Assembly: GCF_045679555.1 (NCBI RefSeq)
Contig: NC_092090.1
Location: 25,506,038 to 25,570,037, forward strand
From: Salvelinus alpinus
Lineage: Eukaryota; Chordata; Actinopteri; Salmoniformes; Salmonidae
DNA: 64,000 nucleotides
Reading direction: 5' to 3'
The notes under the pieces: model-generated
The model's input: only the letters and a program-made list of their open reading frames with translations
Database searches by the model: none
Told to the model about the DNA's origin: nothing
Position numbers and translations under genes: made by a program
Shown: positions 22,476 to 56,089 of the stretch, one piece after another
Layout: each line of letters opens with the position of its first letter
How positions within the stretch are numbered: position 1 is the stretch's first letter

Positions 22476-23589
22476 TACTGAACAAAAATATAAACGCAAC
22501 ATGGAACAATTTCTAAGGTTTTACTGAGTTACAGTTCATATAAGCAAACAAGTATATTGAAATAACTTGGGCCTTAATCTATGTATTTCCCATGACTGGG
22601 AATACAGATATGTCATCCAGAACTGGGACATTTTCAGCTTCCAGGAATTGTGTACAGATCCTTGCGAGATGGGTCTGTGCATTATCATGCTGAAACATGA
22701 GGTAATGGGGTGGATGAATGGCACGACAATGAGCCTCAGGATCTCACCATGGTATCTCTGTGCATTCAAATTGCCATCAATAAAGTGCAATGGTGTTCGT
22801 TGTCCGTAGCTTATGCCTGCCCATACCATAACCCCACTGCCACCCATGGGACACTCTGTTCACAACGTTGACATCAGCATACCACATACCATCTGCTCGG
22901 TACAGTTGGAACCGGGATTCATCTGTGAAGAGCACACTTCTCCAGCATGCCAGTGGCCATCGATGGTGAGCATTTGCACACTAAAGTTGGTTATGACGGT
23001 GAACTGCAGTCAGGTCAAGACCCTGGTGAGGACGAAAAGCACGCAGATGAGTTTCACTGAGACGGTTTCTGAGTTTATGCAGAAATTCTTCAGTTGTGCA
23101 AATCCAGTTTATCAGCTGTCCGGGTGGCTAGTCTAAGATGATTCCGTAGGTGAAGAAGCTGGGGGTGGAGGTCCTGGGCTGGCTTGTTTACACATGATCT
23201 GCAGTTGTGAGGCCTGTTGGATGTACTACCAAATTCTCTAAAATGACGTTGGTGGCTTATGGTAGAGAAATTAACATTCCTGCAGTCAGCATGCCAATTG
23301 CAAGCTCCCTCAAAACTTGAGACATCAATGCCATTGTGTCGTGGACATTTGTCGCCTTTTGTCCCCAGTACAAGGTGCACCTGTGTAAGGATCATGCTCT
23401 TTAATCAGCTTGTTATGCCACATGTCAGCTGAATGGATTATCTTGGCAAAGGAGAAATGCTCACTAACGGGGATGTAAACATATGTGCACAAAATTTGAG
23501 AAATAAGCTTTTTGTGCATATGGAAAATGACTGATCTTTTATTTCAGCTCATGAAACATGGGACCAACACTTTATATTTTTGTTCAGTG
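22476..23589 (-). mobile_element. Degraded Tc1-like transposon between nfatc3 and esrp2
   Basis: The left end reads (T)ACTGAACAAAAATATAAACG. The right end is the complement, TATATTTTTGTTCAGTG, with flanking TA. On the minus strand, transposase remnants are seen: GVMVWAGISYGQRTPLHFIDG at about 22780-22840 and a helix-turn-helix-side fragment further right. At about 1.1 kb it is shortened and frameshifted. It fills much of the gap between the two convergent gene ends. Confidence 0.85.
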
Positions 23590-24050
23590 TAAATAAATTG
23601 GTAGTGTGGGAGGAATGATGATCCTGAAGAGATCACCTTATCACTGATAGACAAATCACTTTATTATGCAGGGCCTCATTTTGTTGGAGTCATCCATACC
23701 TACACTGGAATATACATGTAGAATTTACTGGATCAGCCTTTCAAATAGCCTACTAATAGGGATTACTAGGAGACCTTATTTAGGAACGTGTATGTGCCAT
23801 TAACGATCCGAGACATCTTTTGCGCCACAAGTTGTCCAATTCAATCCAGTGTAAATATACACATTTCATTGGTGCATTATGCCATACATTCCAAAAAAAG
23901 TTACTGCTTGTCAATAAGCACACCATCCACAATGTCACAGATTGTTTATTGGCCTCATCTAAAATGTCTGACTTCTTCAATATAATTTAATTGATACAGT
24001 TCAGAACAAATGAAGGCAATTTAAACACTGGGGCAATAAAGTTTCATGTA
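23590..24050. other. nfatc3/esrp2 intergenic remainder
   Basis: AT-rich sequence with no recognised repeat, RNA gene or exon, between the Tc1-like element and the inferred esrp2 3' end. Confidence 0.4.
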
Positions 24051-24056
24051 TTTATT
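24051..24056 (-). terminator. esrp2: Candidate esrp2 poly(A) signal
   Basis: TTTATT on the + strand reads AATAAA on the minus strand, about 1.36 kb past the esrp2 stop codon. No stronger signal is obvious nearer the stop. This sets an inferred 3' UTR of 24.03-25.41 kb. Confidence 0.4.
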
Positions 24057-25412
24057 CAAACAGTTATATACACATACAGTAGTTAAATTCATACAAGTCA
24101 AGTCTCAAACTTGCTTAAAAGAAACAACAAAAAATCCATCTGCCACCAGAGGTCAGCCAAGCCACAGAGGGGGCTGCTATTGCACTCCGGGTAATATAAG
24201 CACAGCGAAGACGAGAAACCAGACACTAGTGTTCTCAGCAGCCCAGTCACAGGAACAACTTATTCTGCATTTTATTTTATTTATATATATTTATACTGTT
24301 TGTCGGTCCAAAAACAAGGGAGAATGGAAAGCATGCTGCAGAAGACCGCGGTTTTCTATAAAATATAGTCTGGAAGAAAACAGAGATGGCACAGAGATCT
24401 ACTCTCTTTAGGGATAAAGGATATTGCTTAAAGATCATGCAGACCAACAGCCAACTCTTTTCACATTTAAATAATGCTAAATTTTAGGAAGAGTTTTTTT
24501 TGGATTAAACAAAGAATCAATATTTGTCATGCTAGTATACTACAGAACTAAATGAGACTTCGGCTACTTGAGCCTTAGCCTAGTCTGATTGTAACAAAGA
24601 CAACAAAGAGTGCTTGGACATATTCTAAATAGAATGGTATGCCACACAAATGCTTTCACAGCAGAAACAAACACTGTTACACAAGTAGCTGTCATTAAGC
24701 TCAGCATCCAGCATGTTACTGTGGCTCTCACTACTGTACATAGTGGCCTTGTCTTTTCTAGTTTTAGAAAAGGGAGTAGTGGAAGGAGCTTCTGATTTCC
24801 CTTCTATCCAGTACAGTAGTAGTTTCAGTTCCAGTCAGTCTATATGGCTCTTATCTATTATTACACTGTAGAGCCCAGCATTGGAAGGCACATCATTTAC
24901 AACTAACATGCATACAGTACATAGTTTTTGCAGACATGCACACGGTAGGCTACATACAGTAGTGTTTTCAGACTGACAAACCAGACACAGGGGAATAGGG
25001 ATTTTGAAGGTATGAACATCTCATATAGTGGGGCTGTAGTGGTCATTTAGCTAAAACAAGGGGAGAAGTGTTTTCATGCTTTAGGTGAGTGGTACATTTC
25101 ATTGGCATCGTCAGTGGCTGTTATGGAAGTATTCACACAAGGCACTTTGTGCCAGACACAGGAAGGAGGATGTGCATCATATATAAATATGTGAACAACC
25201 TAGTGCTGTGGGGAGAGGTGTCTGTCGGTCTGTGTATGAATGTTGAGAGGGAGCGTGAGAAAGAGGCTAAGAGGGAGGAGAGTCGGCAGATTGTTTGTGG
25301 GGAGGTGTGTGTATCAGTAGTGGAGGGAGAGGAAGTGACAAGGAGGGAGAAAAGGAATCAGCGGTTGCGGTCCTCGACTCCTCCCTCCATGGTCGCGGTC
25401 AGCTGGTCGAGG

Positions 25413-47526
<22,114 letters not shown>

Positions 47527-48110
47527 CAGGGACCACAAGGGTAAAAACTACAATTAAAAGCAAAGATGAAATAAAAATAACACGAGGTCCACCTTTCCAG
47601 TGATAAGAGAAGCAAACAAAAGGTCTGGAAATTCAATTGAAGTCAAGTAAACGAATAGGGGGAAAGAAAGATTACTTTCAAGAGGACACGAAAGAGATTT
47701 CGACCAAAGACTCTACCTGATCAAGAACTTGAGCGTGTTCTATCCAGAGATACTGGTTTAACTGGTAAAGAAAATTGGAAAAAAATCCCTGTTTTCTTTC
47801 ACGCTAACTCCATGACAAGCCCAGAAAAAAAATGTAGCCTCGCTATTTTCTGAGTTACCTGTGTATGATTCAGCCGCTTACTTTCTGTCAAGCTCCCAGG
47901 GGAGTTGGCCTATTGGCCGTTTGGCAAAGGTGAGGGCGGGACATAGCGCACCAATACCTATGTAACCTAACCTGATTGGTTTAGCATGTTTGGCGGAAGT
48001 AGTAGCAAATAAGAATCCGGCTGTTCACACACCTTTGAAGTAGCACAGCACCTAACGCCTCGATCACACCGACAGTGTCCTTGCGATTTGGCATTCCAGA
48101 AGTAAGACTA
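47527..48110 (-). promoter_or_regulatory. esrp2: Inferred esrp2 promoter and 5' UTR region
   Basis: This is the sequence upstream of the esrp2 ATG. It has no TATA box that I can place with confidence and contains GC-rich patches (GGGCGGGACATAGCGC at about 47933-47951). The transcription start is not identifiable from sequence alone. Confidence 0.35.
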
Positions 48111-48112
48111 CA

Positions 48113-48575
48113 TTCAAATCAAAATCAAATCAAACGTTATTTGTCACATGCTTGGCAAACAACAGCTGTAGACTAACAGTGAAATGCTTACTTACATGCC
48201 CTTCCCAACAATGTAGAGAAAAACGGAAAAATAATAACAGGAGGAATACATAAACAATGAGTAATGATAACTTGTCTATCTATATACATGGGGTACCAGT
48301 TCCAAGTCGATGTGCAGGGGCACGAGGTAATTGAGATAGATATGTGCTTATAGGCGGGGATAAAGTGACTAGAAAAATATAATAAACAATAGCAGCAGCA
48401 TATGTGATGAGTCAAATGCAGTCTCTCAAAGGGGGTCAATGCAGATAGTCTGGGTAGTTATTTGGTTAACTATTTAGCAGTCTTATGGCATTGGGGTAGA
48501 AGCTGTTCAGGGTCCTATTGGTTCCAGACTTGGTGCATCAGTACCACTTGCAGTAGGGTAGATGAGAGAACACTG
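48113..48575 (+). repeat. Dispersed repeat, TTATTTGTCACATGC family, copy 1
   Basis: It begins AATCAAATCAAACGTTATTT, GTCACATGCTTGGC, then GTGAAATGCTTACTTACA, GGGGTACCAG, TTATGGCATTGGGGTAGAAG and CTGTTCAGGGTCCTATTGG. This order matches copies 2 and 3 in this window. The family resembles a very abundant salmonid interspersed repeat. I do not assign it to a named class. Confidence 0.75.
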
Positions 48576-49194
48576 TGTTTGCCTTGCAGCATTGCTTTGC
48601 ACAGGCAGTTGCAATGCATTCTGTGTGGTGCATAGGTTGGATATATCCAAGGTATGCATCAAATTGTATGTGTAGACTTAACAGAAATAGTAGCAAAATT
48701 GCAATGTTTAACTTTTGTTGAACACATATCCAGTAAAAATGTTGGATTACATAATGATCAAGTTTGACGCCAGAATTTATTACCCAATGATGGCGTCTGT
48801 CCATGTTTTTCAAAGAATATAGGAATTTTAGCTTCTCTTGTGCCAAGTTTGAAAGTGAAACTGTTGCACCACCTAATACAGAAAATACATGTATGTCCCT
48901 GGCTGGTAATGACTAACCATCGCCAGGTTTGTCAAGCTCCTATTTATTTGCTATAGAATCAAATAACATTGTATTTGTCACATGCGCCAAATACAACAGG
49001 TGTAGACTTTACTGTGAAATCCTTACTTACGAGCTCTTTACCAACAATGCAGAGTTAAAAAGTAAGACAAATAAGCTAATTTTAAGGAAATAGTAGCAAG
49101 ATAAAATAGCAAAATAATGAGACTGAATACAAGGAGTACCGGTACCGAGTCAATGTGCAAGGTAGTTGGTACAAGGTAGTTGAGGTAATATGTA

Positions 49195-50794
49195 CAGTTG
49201 AAGTCGGAAGTTTACATACACCTTAGCCAAATACATTTAAACTCAGTTTTTCACAATTCCTGACATTTAATCCTAGTAAAAATTCCCTGTTTTGGTCAGT
49301 TAGGATCACAACTTTATTTTAAGAATGTGAAATGTCAGAATAATAGTAGAGAGAATTATTTCTTTCAGCTTTTATTTCTTTCATCACATTCCCAGTGGGT
49401 CAGAAGTTTACATACACTCAATTAGTATTTGGTAGCATTGGCTTTAAATTGTTTAACTTGGGTCAAACATTCCAGGTAGCCTTCAACAAGCTTCCCACAA
49501 TAAGTTGGGGGAATTTTGGCCCATTCCTCCTGACAGAGCTGGTGTAACTGAGTCAGGTTTGTAGGCATCCTTGCTCGCACACACTTTTTCAGTTCTGCCC
49601 ACACATTTTCTATGGGATTGAGGTCAGGACTTGGTGATGGCCACTCCAATACCTTGACTTTGTTGTCCTTAAGCCATTTTGCCACAACTTTGGAAGTATG
49701 CTTGGGGTCATTGTCCATTTGGAAGACCCATTTGCGACCAAGCTTTAACTTTCTGACTGACGTCTTGAGATGTTCCTTCAATATATCCACAGAATTTTCC
49801 TTCCACATGATGCCATCTATTTTGTGAAGTGCACCAGTACCTCCTGCAGCAAAGCACCCCCACAACATGATGCTGCCATCTCTGTGCTTCACGGTTGGGA
49901 TGGTGTTCTTTGGCTTGCAAGCCTCCCCCTTTTTCCTCCAAACATAACCATGGTCATTATGGCCAAACAGTTCTATTTTTCTTTCATCAGACCTGAGGAC
50001 ATTTTCTCAAAAAGTACGACCTTTGTCCCCATGTGCAGTTGCAAACCGTAGTCTGGCTTTTTTATGGCGGTTTTGGAGCAGTGGCTTCTTCCTTGCTGAG
50101 TAGCCTTTCAGGTTATGTCGATGTAGGACTCGTTTTACTGTGAATATAGATACTTTTGTACCCGTTTCCTCCAGCATCTTCACAAGGTCCTTTGCATTTG
50201 TTCTGGGATTAATTTTCACTTTTCGCACCAAAGTACGTTCATCTCTAGGAGACAGAATGCGTCTCCTTCCTGAGCGGTATGACAGCTGCGTGGTCCCATG
50301 GTGTTTATACTTGCGTACTATTGTTTGTACAGATGAATGTGGTACCTTCAGGCGTTTGGAAATTGCTCCCAAGGATGAACCAGACTTGTGGAGATCAACA
50401 ATTTTTTTTTTGATGTCTTGGCTGATTTCTTTTGAGTTTCCCATGATGTCAAGCAAAGAGTTTGAAAGTAGGCCTTGAAATACATCCTCAGGTACACCTC
50501 CAATTGACTCCAATGATGTCAATTAGCCTATCAGAAGCTTCTAAAGCCATGACACCATTTTCCTGAATTTTCCAAGCTGTTTAAAGGCACTTCTGACCCA
50601 CTGGAATTGTGATTAAATAAATTAAATAATCTGTCTGTAAACAATTGTTGGGAGAAAATACTTGTGTCATGCACAAAGTAGATGTCCTAACCGACTTGCC
50701 AAAACTATAGTTTGTTAACAAGAAATTTGTGGTGGTTGAAAAATTAGTTTTAATGACTCCAACCTAAGTGTATGTAAACTTCCGACTTCAACTG
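49195..50794 (-). mobile_element. Sleeping Beauty-type Tc1 transposon, full length, nested
   Basis: The 1600-bp element has ends CAGTTGAAGTCGGAAGTTTA and the complementary TAAACTTCCGACTTCAACTG, inner IR/DR repeats (GGGTCAGAAGTTTACATACA at about 49397) and TA duplications at 49193-49194 and 50795-50796. The minus strand carries a transposase spanning exactly 341 codons including stop (50444-49422), the length of the salmonid Tc1 transposase. The paired-like domain (HKSGSSLGAISKRLKVPHSS, KYKHHGTTQLSYRSGRRR) and DDE blocks ([23 protein letters not shown]) are clear. One in-frame TGA (50009-50007) lies at a normally Trp codon, so the copy is a pseudogene. Confidence 0.95.
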
Positions 50795-50855
50795 TACATG
50801 TAGGTAGGGGTAAAAGTGACTAGGCAATCAGGATAGATAATAAACAGAGTAACAG

Positions 50856-51012
<157 letters not shown>

Positions 51013-51225
51013 TCTGTGCATGTTGTCGTATGTAGTCTATGTGTGTTGGTGTGTCAGTGTAGTATGTGTAACTGTGTGGGTAGAGTCCAGTGAGTGTGCA
51101 CAGAGCCAGTGCAAATAAAAAGGGTGTCAATGCAAATAGTTAGGGTAGCCATTTGATTAACTGTTCAACAGTCTTATGGCTTGGGGGTCGAAGCTGTTCA
51201 TAGAAACTGGTTGTGTGAGTGACAG

Positions 51226-51794
51226 CACACCTGTGTGGAAGGACATAAAATAACTCAACGGTAAGTCTTGGGAAAATGTCTCATAAAATGCATTATATTT
51301 CCTAAGGCTTATACATACAACATACCGTATGAGGTGTTGCATGCATTATTTTTCCTAAAAATAGTAAAGTAAAGTACAGTTACCTCAAAAAACGACTTAA
51401 GTAGTACTTTCAAGTATTTTTTACTTAAGTACTTTACACCACTGCAACATACAGTATGATGTGTTGCATGCATTATTTTTCCTAAGGCCTAGACATACCT
51501 CATAGCTAGGCTACAAGAAAAAAAACTTCTGTACATTCCTACAGGTACTTGTCCAGGCACATGACACACGTCTGATGCCTCTCGGGAGCCCTGTGAATTG
51601 TTAATACATGGCCTGGTTCCCAGGATGGTGTGTTTTTTTGCTCTCTTGGCCCATTCCTTCTGTACTTTAGGTAACTATGGGCTGTAGACAATACAAAGGA
51701 AAGGACTTTTGTCTCATCATCTCTTTTCACCCGATTATTTCCCCAAGCCTCAGGAGTGGTGGATCCCTTCACATTGAAATTCTTCTGGTGAAGG

Positions 51795-51798
<4 letters not shown>
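51226..51798. other. intergenic sequence with a local duplication
   Basis: Segment 51318-51358 (CAACATACCGTATGAGGTGT then TGCATGCATTATTTTTCCTAA) recurs at 51444-51484. Segment 51276-51326 recurs at 52032-52082. AAAGTAC/GTACTTT sequence separates the two local copies. No gene is seen. Confidence 0.6.

Positions 51799-51888
<90 letters not shown>
51799..51888 (+). repeat. (TC)n microsatellite
   Basis: An uninterrupted TC array of about 45 units. Confidence 0.98.
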
Positions 51889-51891
<3 letters not shown>

Positions 51892-51999
51892 CTCCCTCCC
51901 ACTGAGTGTATGAAACTCAGATGGAAGCTTTTAGGCCCTGCTGTGTCAGAGAAAGTGTGTTTAAGACATTATATGGTTGGTGGTTTCCTATATTACAGG

Positions 52000-53060
52000 G
52001 ACTGTGATGTATGATGGGACTGTGATGTATGATGTCTCATAAAATGCATTATATTTCCTAAGGCCTATACATACAACATACCAGTGGTGGATGATGGGAC
52101 TGTGATGTATGATGGGACTGTGATGTATGATGGGTCTGTGATGTATGATGGGACTGTGATGTATGATGGGACTGTGATGTATGATGGGACTGTGATGTAT
52201 GATGGGACTGTGATGTATGATGGGACTGTGATGTATGATGGGACTGTGATGTATGATGGGACTGTGATGTATGATGGGTCTGTGATGCATGATGGGACTG
52301 GAATGTATGATGGGACTGTGATGCATGATGGGACTGGGATGTATGATGGGACTGTGATGTATGATGGGACTGTGATGTATGATGGGACTGTGATGTATGA
52401 TGGGACTGTGATGTATGATGGGACTGTGATGTATGATGGGACTGTGATGTATGATGGGACTGGCATGTATGATGGGACTGTGATGTATGATGGGACTGTG
52501 ATGTATGATGGGACTGTGATGTATGATGGGACTGTGATGTATGATGGGACTGTGATGCATGATGGGACTGTGATGTATGATGGGACTGTGATGTATGATG
52601 GGACTGTGATGTATGATGGGACTGTGATGTATGATGGGACTGTGATGTATGATGGGACTGTGATGTATGATGGGACTGTGATGTATGATGGGGCTGTGAT
52701 GCATGATGGGACTGTGATGTATGATGGGACTGTGATGTATGATGGGACTGTGATGTATGATGGGACTGTGATGCATGATGGGACTGTGATGTATGATGGG
52801 ACTGTCATGTATGATGGGACTGTCATGTATGATGGGACTGTGATGTATGATGGGACTGTCATGTATGATGGGACTGTCATGTATGATGGGACTGTGATGT
52901 ATGATGGGACTGTGATGCATGATGGGACTGTGATGTATGATGGGACTGTGATGTATGATAGGACTGTGATGTATGATGGGACTGTGATGTATGATGGGAC
53001 TGTGATGTATGATGGGACTGTGATGTATGATGGGACTGTGATGTATGATGGGACTGGCAT
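52000..53060 (+). repeat. 18-bp minisatellite, about 58 copies
   Basis: The unit is GATGGGACTGTGATGTAT. Variants with GATGCAT, GGGTCTG, GGGGCTG, CTGTCATG and CTGG-ATG are spread through it. Since 18 is a multiple of 3 and the unit lacks stops in most frames, open frames of 310-335 codons exist on both strands (for example MYDGTV repeats on +). None has a plausible start context or any resemblance to a protein family. A 51-bp non-repeat segment (52032-52082) separates the first two units from the rest. Confidence 0.97.
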
Positions 53061-53529
53061 GTATTTCCCACGTGTTTTTATCTACACATAAAGGGAATTG
53101 CCGTAAGGTAGTCGGTCTCCATGTTTTGTGTTTCCTTCAGTGAGTGTTAATGGTGAGAAACTTCAATTCTGAATGAACTTGTCCTTTCTCTCAAGACTAG
53201 AGAGACAATCCTACTCTGGCAAGCTGTGACCAATGGTTTACATGTGTTTGACACCCTGCTAACTTTTTCTCACGCACTGACGGTTGTTTCCTCATTTTGC
53301 ACCGCACGTTCAGAACTTGGCAGAGTCCTTTTGCTGATGGGCTCTGCACACATAACTCACATCACACCATTTACCCACTGTGATTTTCCATAATTACATT
53401 GTCACACCAATAACTGTGACTCACAGAAAGTCAAAGAGGAGATGATAATCAGTGTCAAACCTGTTACATCTAATTTTCAGTGTGCAGTTGAGTGTAGCCT
53501 ATTACACTCCATGCAAGCAACATCAGTGA
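53061..53529. other. intergenic, no feature seen
   Basis: Unique-looking sequence between the minisatellite and a SINE fragment; no exon or repeat is recognised. Confidence 0.4.
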
Positions 53530-53690
53530 AGCAAGACAACCGAAAGGTTGCAAGTTCAAATCACCGAGCTGACAAGGTTCAAATCTGTCGTTCTGCCCCT
53601 GAACAGTCAGTTAACCCACTAGGCTGTCATTGAAAATAAGAATTTGTTCTTAACTGTATTGCCTAGTAAAATATATATTTTTTAAATTTA
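53530..53690 (+). mobile_element. tRNA-derived SINE (HpaI/SmaI-like), 5'-truncated
   Basis: ACAACCGAAAGGTTGCAAGT, TTCAAATCACCGAGCTGACA, CTGTCGTTCTGCCCCTGAAC and CAGTTAACCCACTAGGCTGT are followed by AATAAGAATTTGTTCTTAAC and GCCTAGTAAAAT. The GTTAAC (HpaI) site and the tRNA-Lys-like head with box B fit the salmonid HpaI group. The first tRNA part is missing. Confidence 0.82.
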
Positions 53691-54871
53691 GTCAGCAACC
53701 CCAGGCCCCAGAGCAGTGATGAAGACCAGAAGTGAAACTATGAACTCCACAGGAGCCACAGGCTCATCCTCACATAGACTGACCAGGCTGGCTGAAACAT
53801 TCACATTGATTGGTTAGGCTTAGGTTCAGACAAGACAGAAGCACCTGCTGGAGCAGCAGCCAGCACCACCACCCACAGCTGTGATTACTGGAGACAGTGT
53901 CACAGTGTAATTTTTCACAAATATACAGAGGGTAAAGGAGATTACCTTACATTAATATTGTACACACTACAGGAGCAGGTGAAAAACAATTTAGGCAGTG
54001 TTGTCCTGTAATTGGGTTGTGTTGACACAAGCTGCCCTGCCCAGCCCTGGAGAGGTCTCCTGCAGTAAGTCTTCCATTCAGTGTGTGTGTGTGTGTGTGT
54101 GTGCATGTGTGTGTATGTGCATGTGTGTGTGTGTGCGTGTGTGCATGTGTGTGTGTACGTGTGTGTACGTGTGTCTGAGTGACAGCATGACACATTGAAT
54201 AGAGCCAAGCTTACTGGAGCAGGACTCCCAGCCAAACGCTGTGTGACTCAGTCCTTCAGAAGAATACATGTGGAGACACTGTGGAGACTCTTGACGATCA
54301 ACACAGATATAAAGCTAATCACATCTTACCTAATATATAGTGAAATTACACCTTAGCGTACATCTTTTAGGCGGGTTAATTTACAGTTGATTTAAAAGTT
54401 ATATAGAAACTGTGCTATTAAATGGAGAGAGAGGGCAATGACTTGTGAATGTGTCAGAATTCCACAGTCATTGGAAAATAGGTACACTGCCACCTATTGG
54501 ACTATAAGGACTGATGGATCATCATTTACAATCAATAGTATGATATTGGTGAAAATAAAATGTATCCTATTTGAATAAAATGTTTAACTAGATTTAGCCG
54601 ACATAGGAAACCCTCTAGCCCAACAAAAACAATGTGGTTTCTCTCCAATATGACTGTGCCAAAGAGTAGTACACAATTCCTCATTTCGTCAATGGTCAAT
54701 GGTCAAAGGGGACACAAGGCAGATTTTCATGTTGCAATCTCCGTAGATGAGAGGGAAGTTGAAAGCATGACTCGTGCTGTCGCAGAACAGATGTTTCGTG
54801 TAGACCGGAAACAACAGAACTAGCAGATTTATACTTTCTGACTGAATTTTTTGTTGTTGTAACACTTATAA
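53691..54871. other. intergenic with an imperfect TG repeat
   Basis: An imperfect (TG)n run with CATG and TACG interruptions occupies about 54080-54178. The rest shows no recognisable gene or element. Confidence 0.5.
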
Positions 54872-55160
54872 TTAAGCAATAAGGCACAAGGAGGTGTGGT
54901 ATATGGCGAATATACCACGGCTAAGGGCTGTTCTTAAGCACGACGCTTTGCGGAGTGCCTGAACATAGCCCTTACCGTGGTATATTGGCCATATATCACA
55001 AACCCCCGAGGTGCCGTATTGTTATTATAAACTGGTTTCCAACGTAATTAGAGCAGTAAAAATAGATGTTTTGTCATACCCGTGGTATACGATCTGATAT
55101 ACCATGGCTGTCAGCCAATCAGCAATCAGGGCTTGAACCACCCAGTTTATAATGGTCTTT
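54872..55160. mobile_element. Foldback MITE-like element (GTGGTATAT...ATATACCAC)
   Basis: GGTGTGGTATATGGCGAATA, ACCACGGCTAAGGGC and later GCCCTTACCGTGGTATATTG form an internal hairpin. CCGTGGTATACGATCTGATA and AACCACCCAGTTTATAA make up the right side. It is a short, non-coding repeat of a type abundant in salmonids. The exact termini are uncertain. Confidence 0.65.
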
Positions 55161-55234
55161 GAAACACTTTCAACACATTTTTTTAAGTGATATTTAAAAA
55201 AAATAAGTATTATTTTATTTAATAAAAGCATAAA

Positions 55235-55435
55235 GGGCTCCCGGGTGGTGCAGCGGTCTAAGGCACTGCATCTCAGTGCAAGAGGTGTCACTACAGTCCC
55301 TGGTTCGAATCCAGGCTGTATCACATCCGGCCGTAATTGGGAGTCCCATAGGGCGGCGCACAATTGGCCCAGCGTCATGTAAATAAGAATTTGTTCTTAA
55401 CTGACTTACCTAGTTAAATAAAGGTTAAATAAAAC
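55235..55435 (+). mobile_element. tRNA-Leu-derived SINE (SlmI-like)
   Basis: GGGCTCCCGGGTGGTGCAGC, GGTCTAAGGCACTGCATCTC, box-B-like GGTTCGAATCCAGGCTGTAT and AGGGCGGCGCACAATTGGCC are in order. The LINE-like tail is AATTTGTTCTTAACTGACTT plus TAGTTAAATAAAGGTTAAAT. A short internal part between CCAGCGTC and GTAAATAAG is deleted relative to the usual element. The copy at 41286-41496 is the same family. Confidence 0.9.
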
Positions 55436-56089
55436 ATATAAATAAGTATGGCATGGGGTACATACACATGTTCATTGACTTCAACTATAACAATGAAATG
55501 ATCAGTATGAAAACAGTTGGAAAGCTCAGTATGACAGGAAGAGGCTGATATCTGTGGTTGCCATTATCATGAAGGCTAAAGCTGTGGGTGAAATATATTC
55601 TATCCAGATCAGGAGGGTCTAAAATAAATGTAGTGAGGCAAGGCCTCAAGATAAGCAGCTGAATACATACAGTACACTCAGTCATTATACTCATATCATA
55701 TAGCTTCAGACAAACATATAAAGTGACACTATGTTCTTTTTTCTATGAAGCTCTTTTTTCTGTGGCACATGGAATATAAAAACATTTGAGCATGAAATTA
55801 GCATTATACCACAACTGAAAAATGTGTCTAACACATTGGGGCCTACATAGAAAAATGTGTATATGTTAAAAAGTATTTCAAATGTTAATTCAAATTCACT
55901 ACAGGTAAAATTATATACAGAACCTATTTTAATGTTTTTATATGCATTATGTTTGACATAAACATTACTAACAATTGCTTTTCTACATTTTAAGTTAATT
56001 AACATATAGAAACAATGTGACAAATCAAACTTTGTAATTTACACACAAAAATCTTTATCAAAAACATATGAAAAACATCGTTTTCAATC
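55436..56089 (-). other. downstream of the LTB4 receptor-like gene, possible 3' UTR
   Basis: AT-rich sequence without a recognised repeat. It could include the receptor gene's 3' UTR; no strong AATAAA is obvious on the minus strand near the stop. Confidence 0.35.

Noticed and set aside
47527-47538. Upstream extension of the esrp2 start by four codons
   Set aside because: The codon that would serve as the start is TTG on the minus strand. The ATG at 47526 fits the family start.
52084-53091. Open frame of 335 codons on + (and 310-331 on -) at the 18-bp repeat
   Set aside because: It is a by-product of an 18-bp tandem unit without stops. No domain, splice or start evidence exists.
55235-55325. 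tRNA-Leu-like sequence with A and B boxes
   Set aside because: It is the head of a SINE with a LINE-like tail, not a tRNA gene. The same holds for 41400-41496 (reverse).
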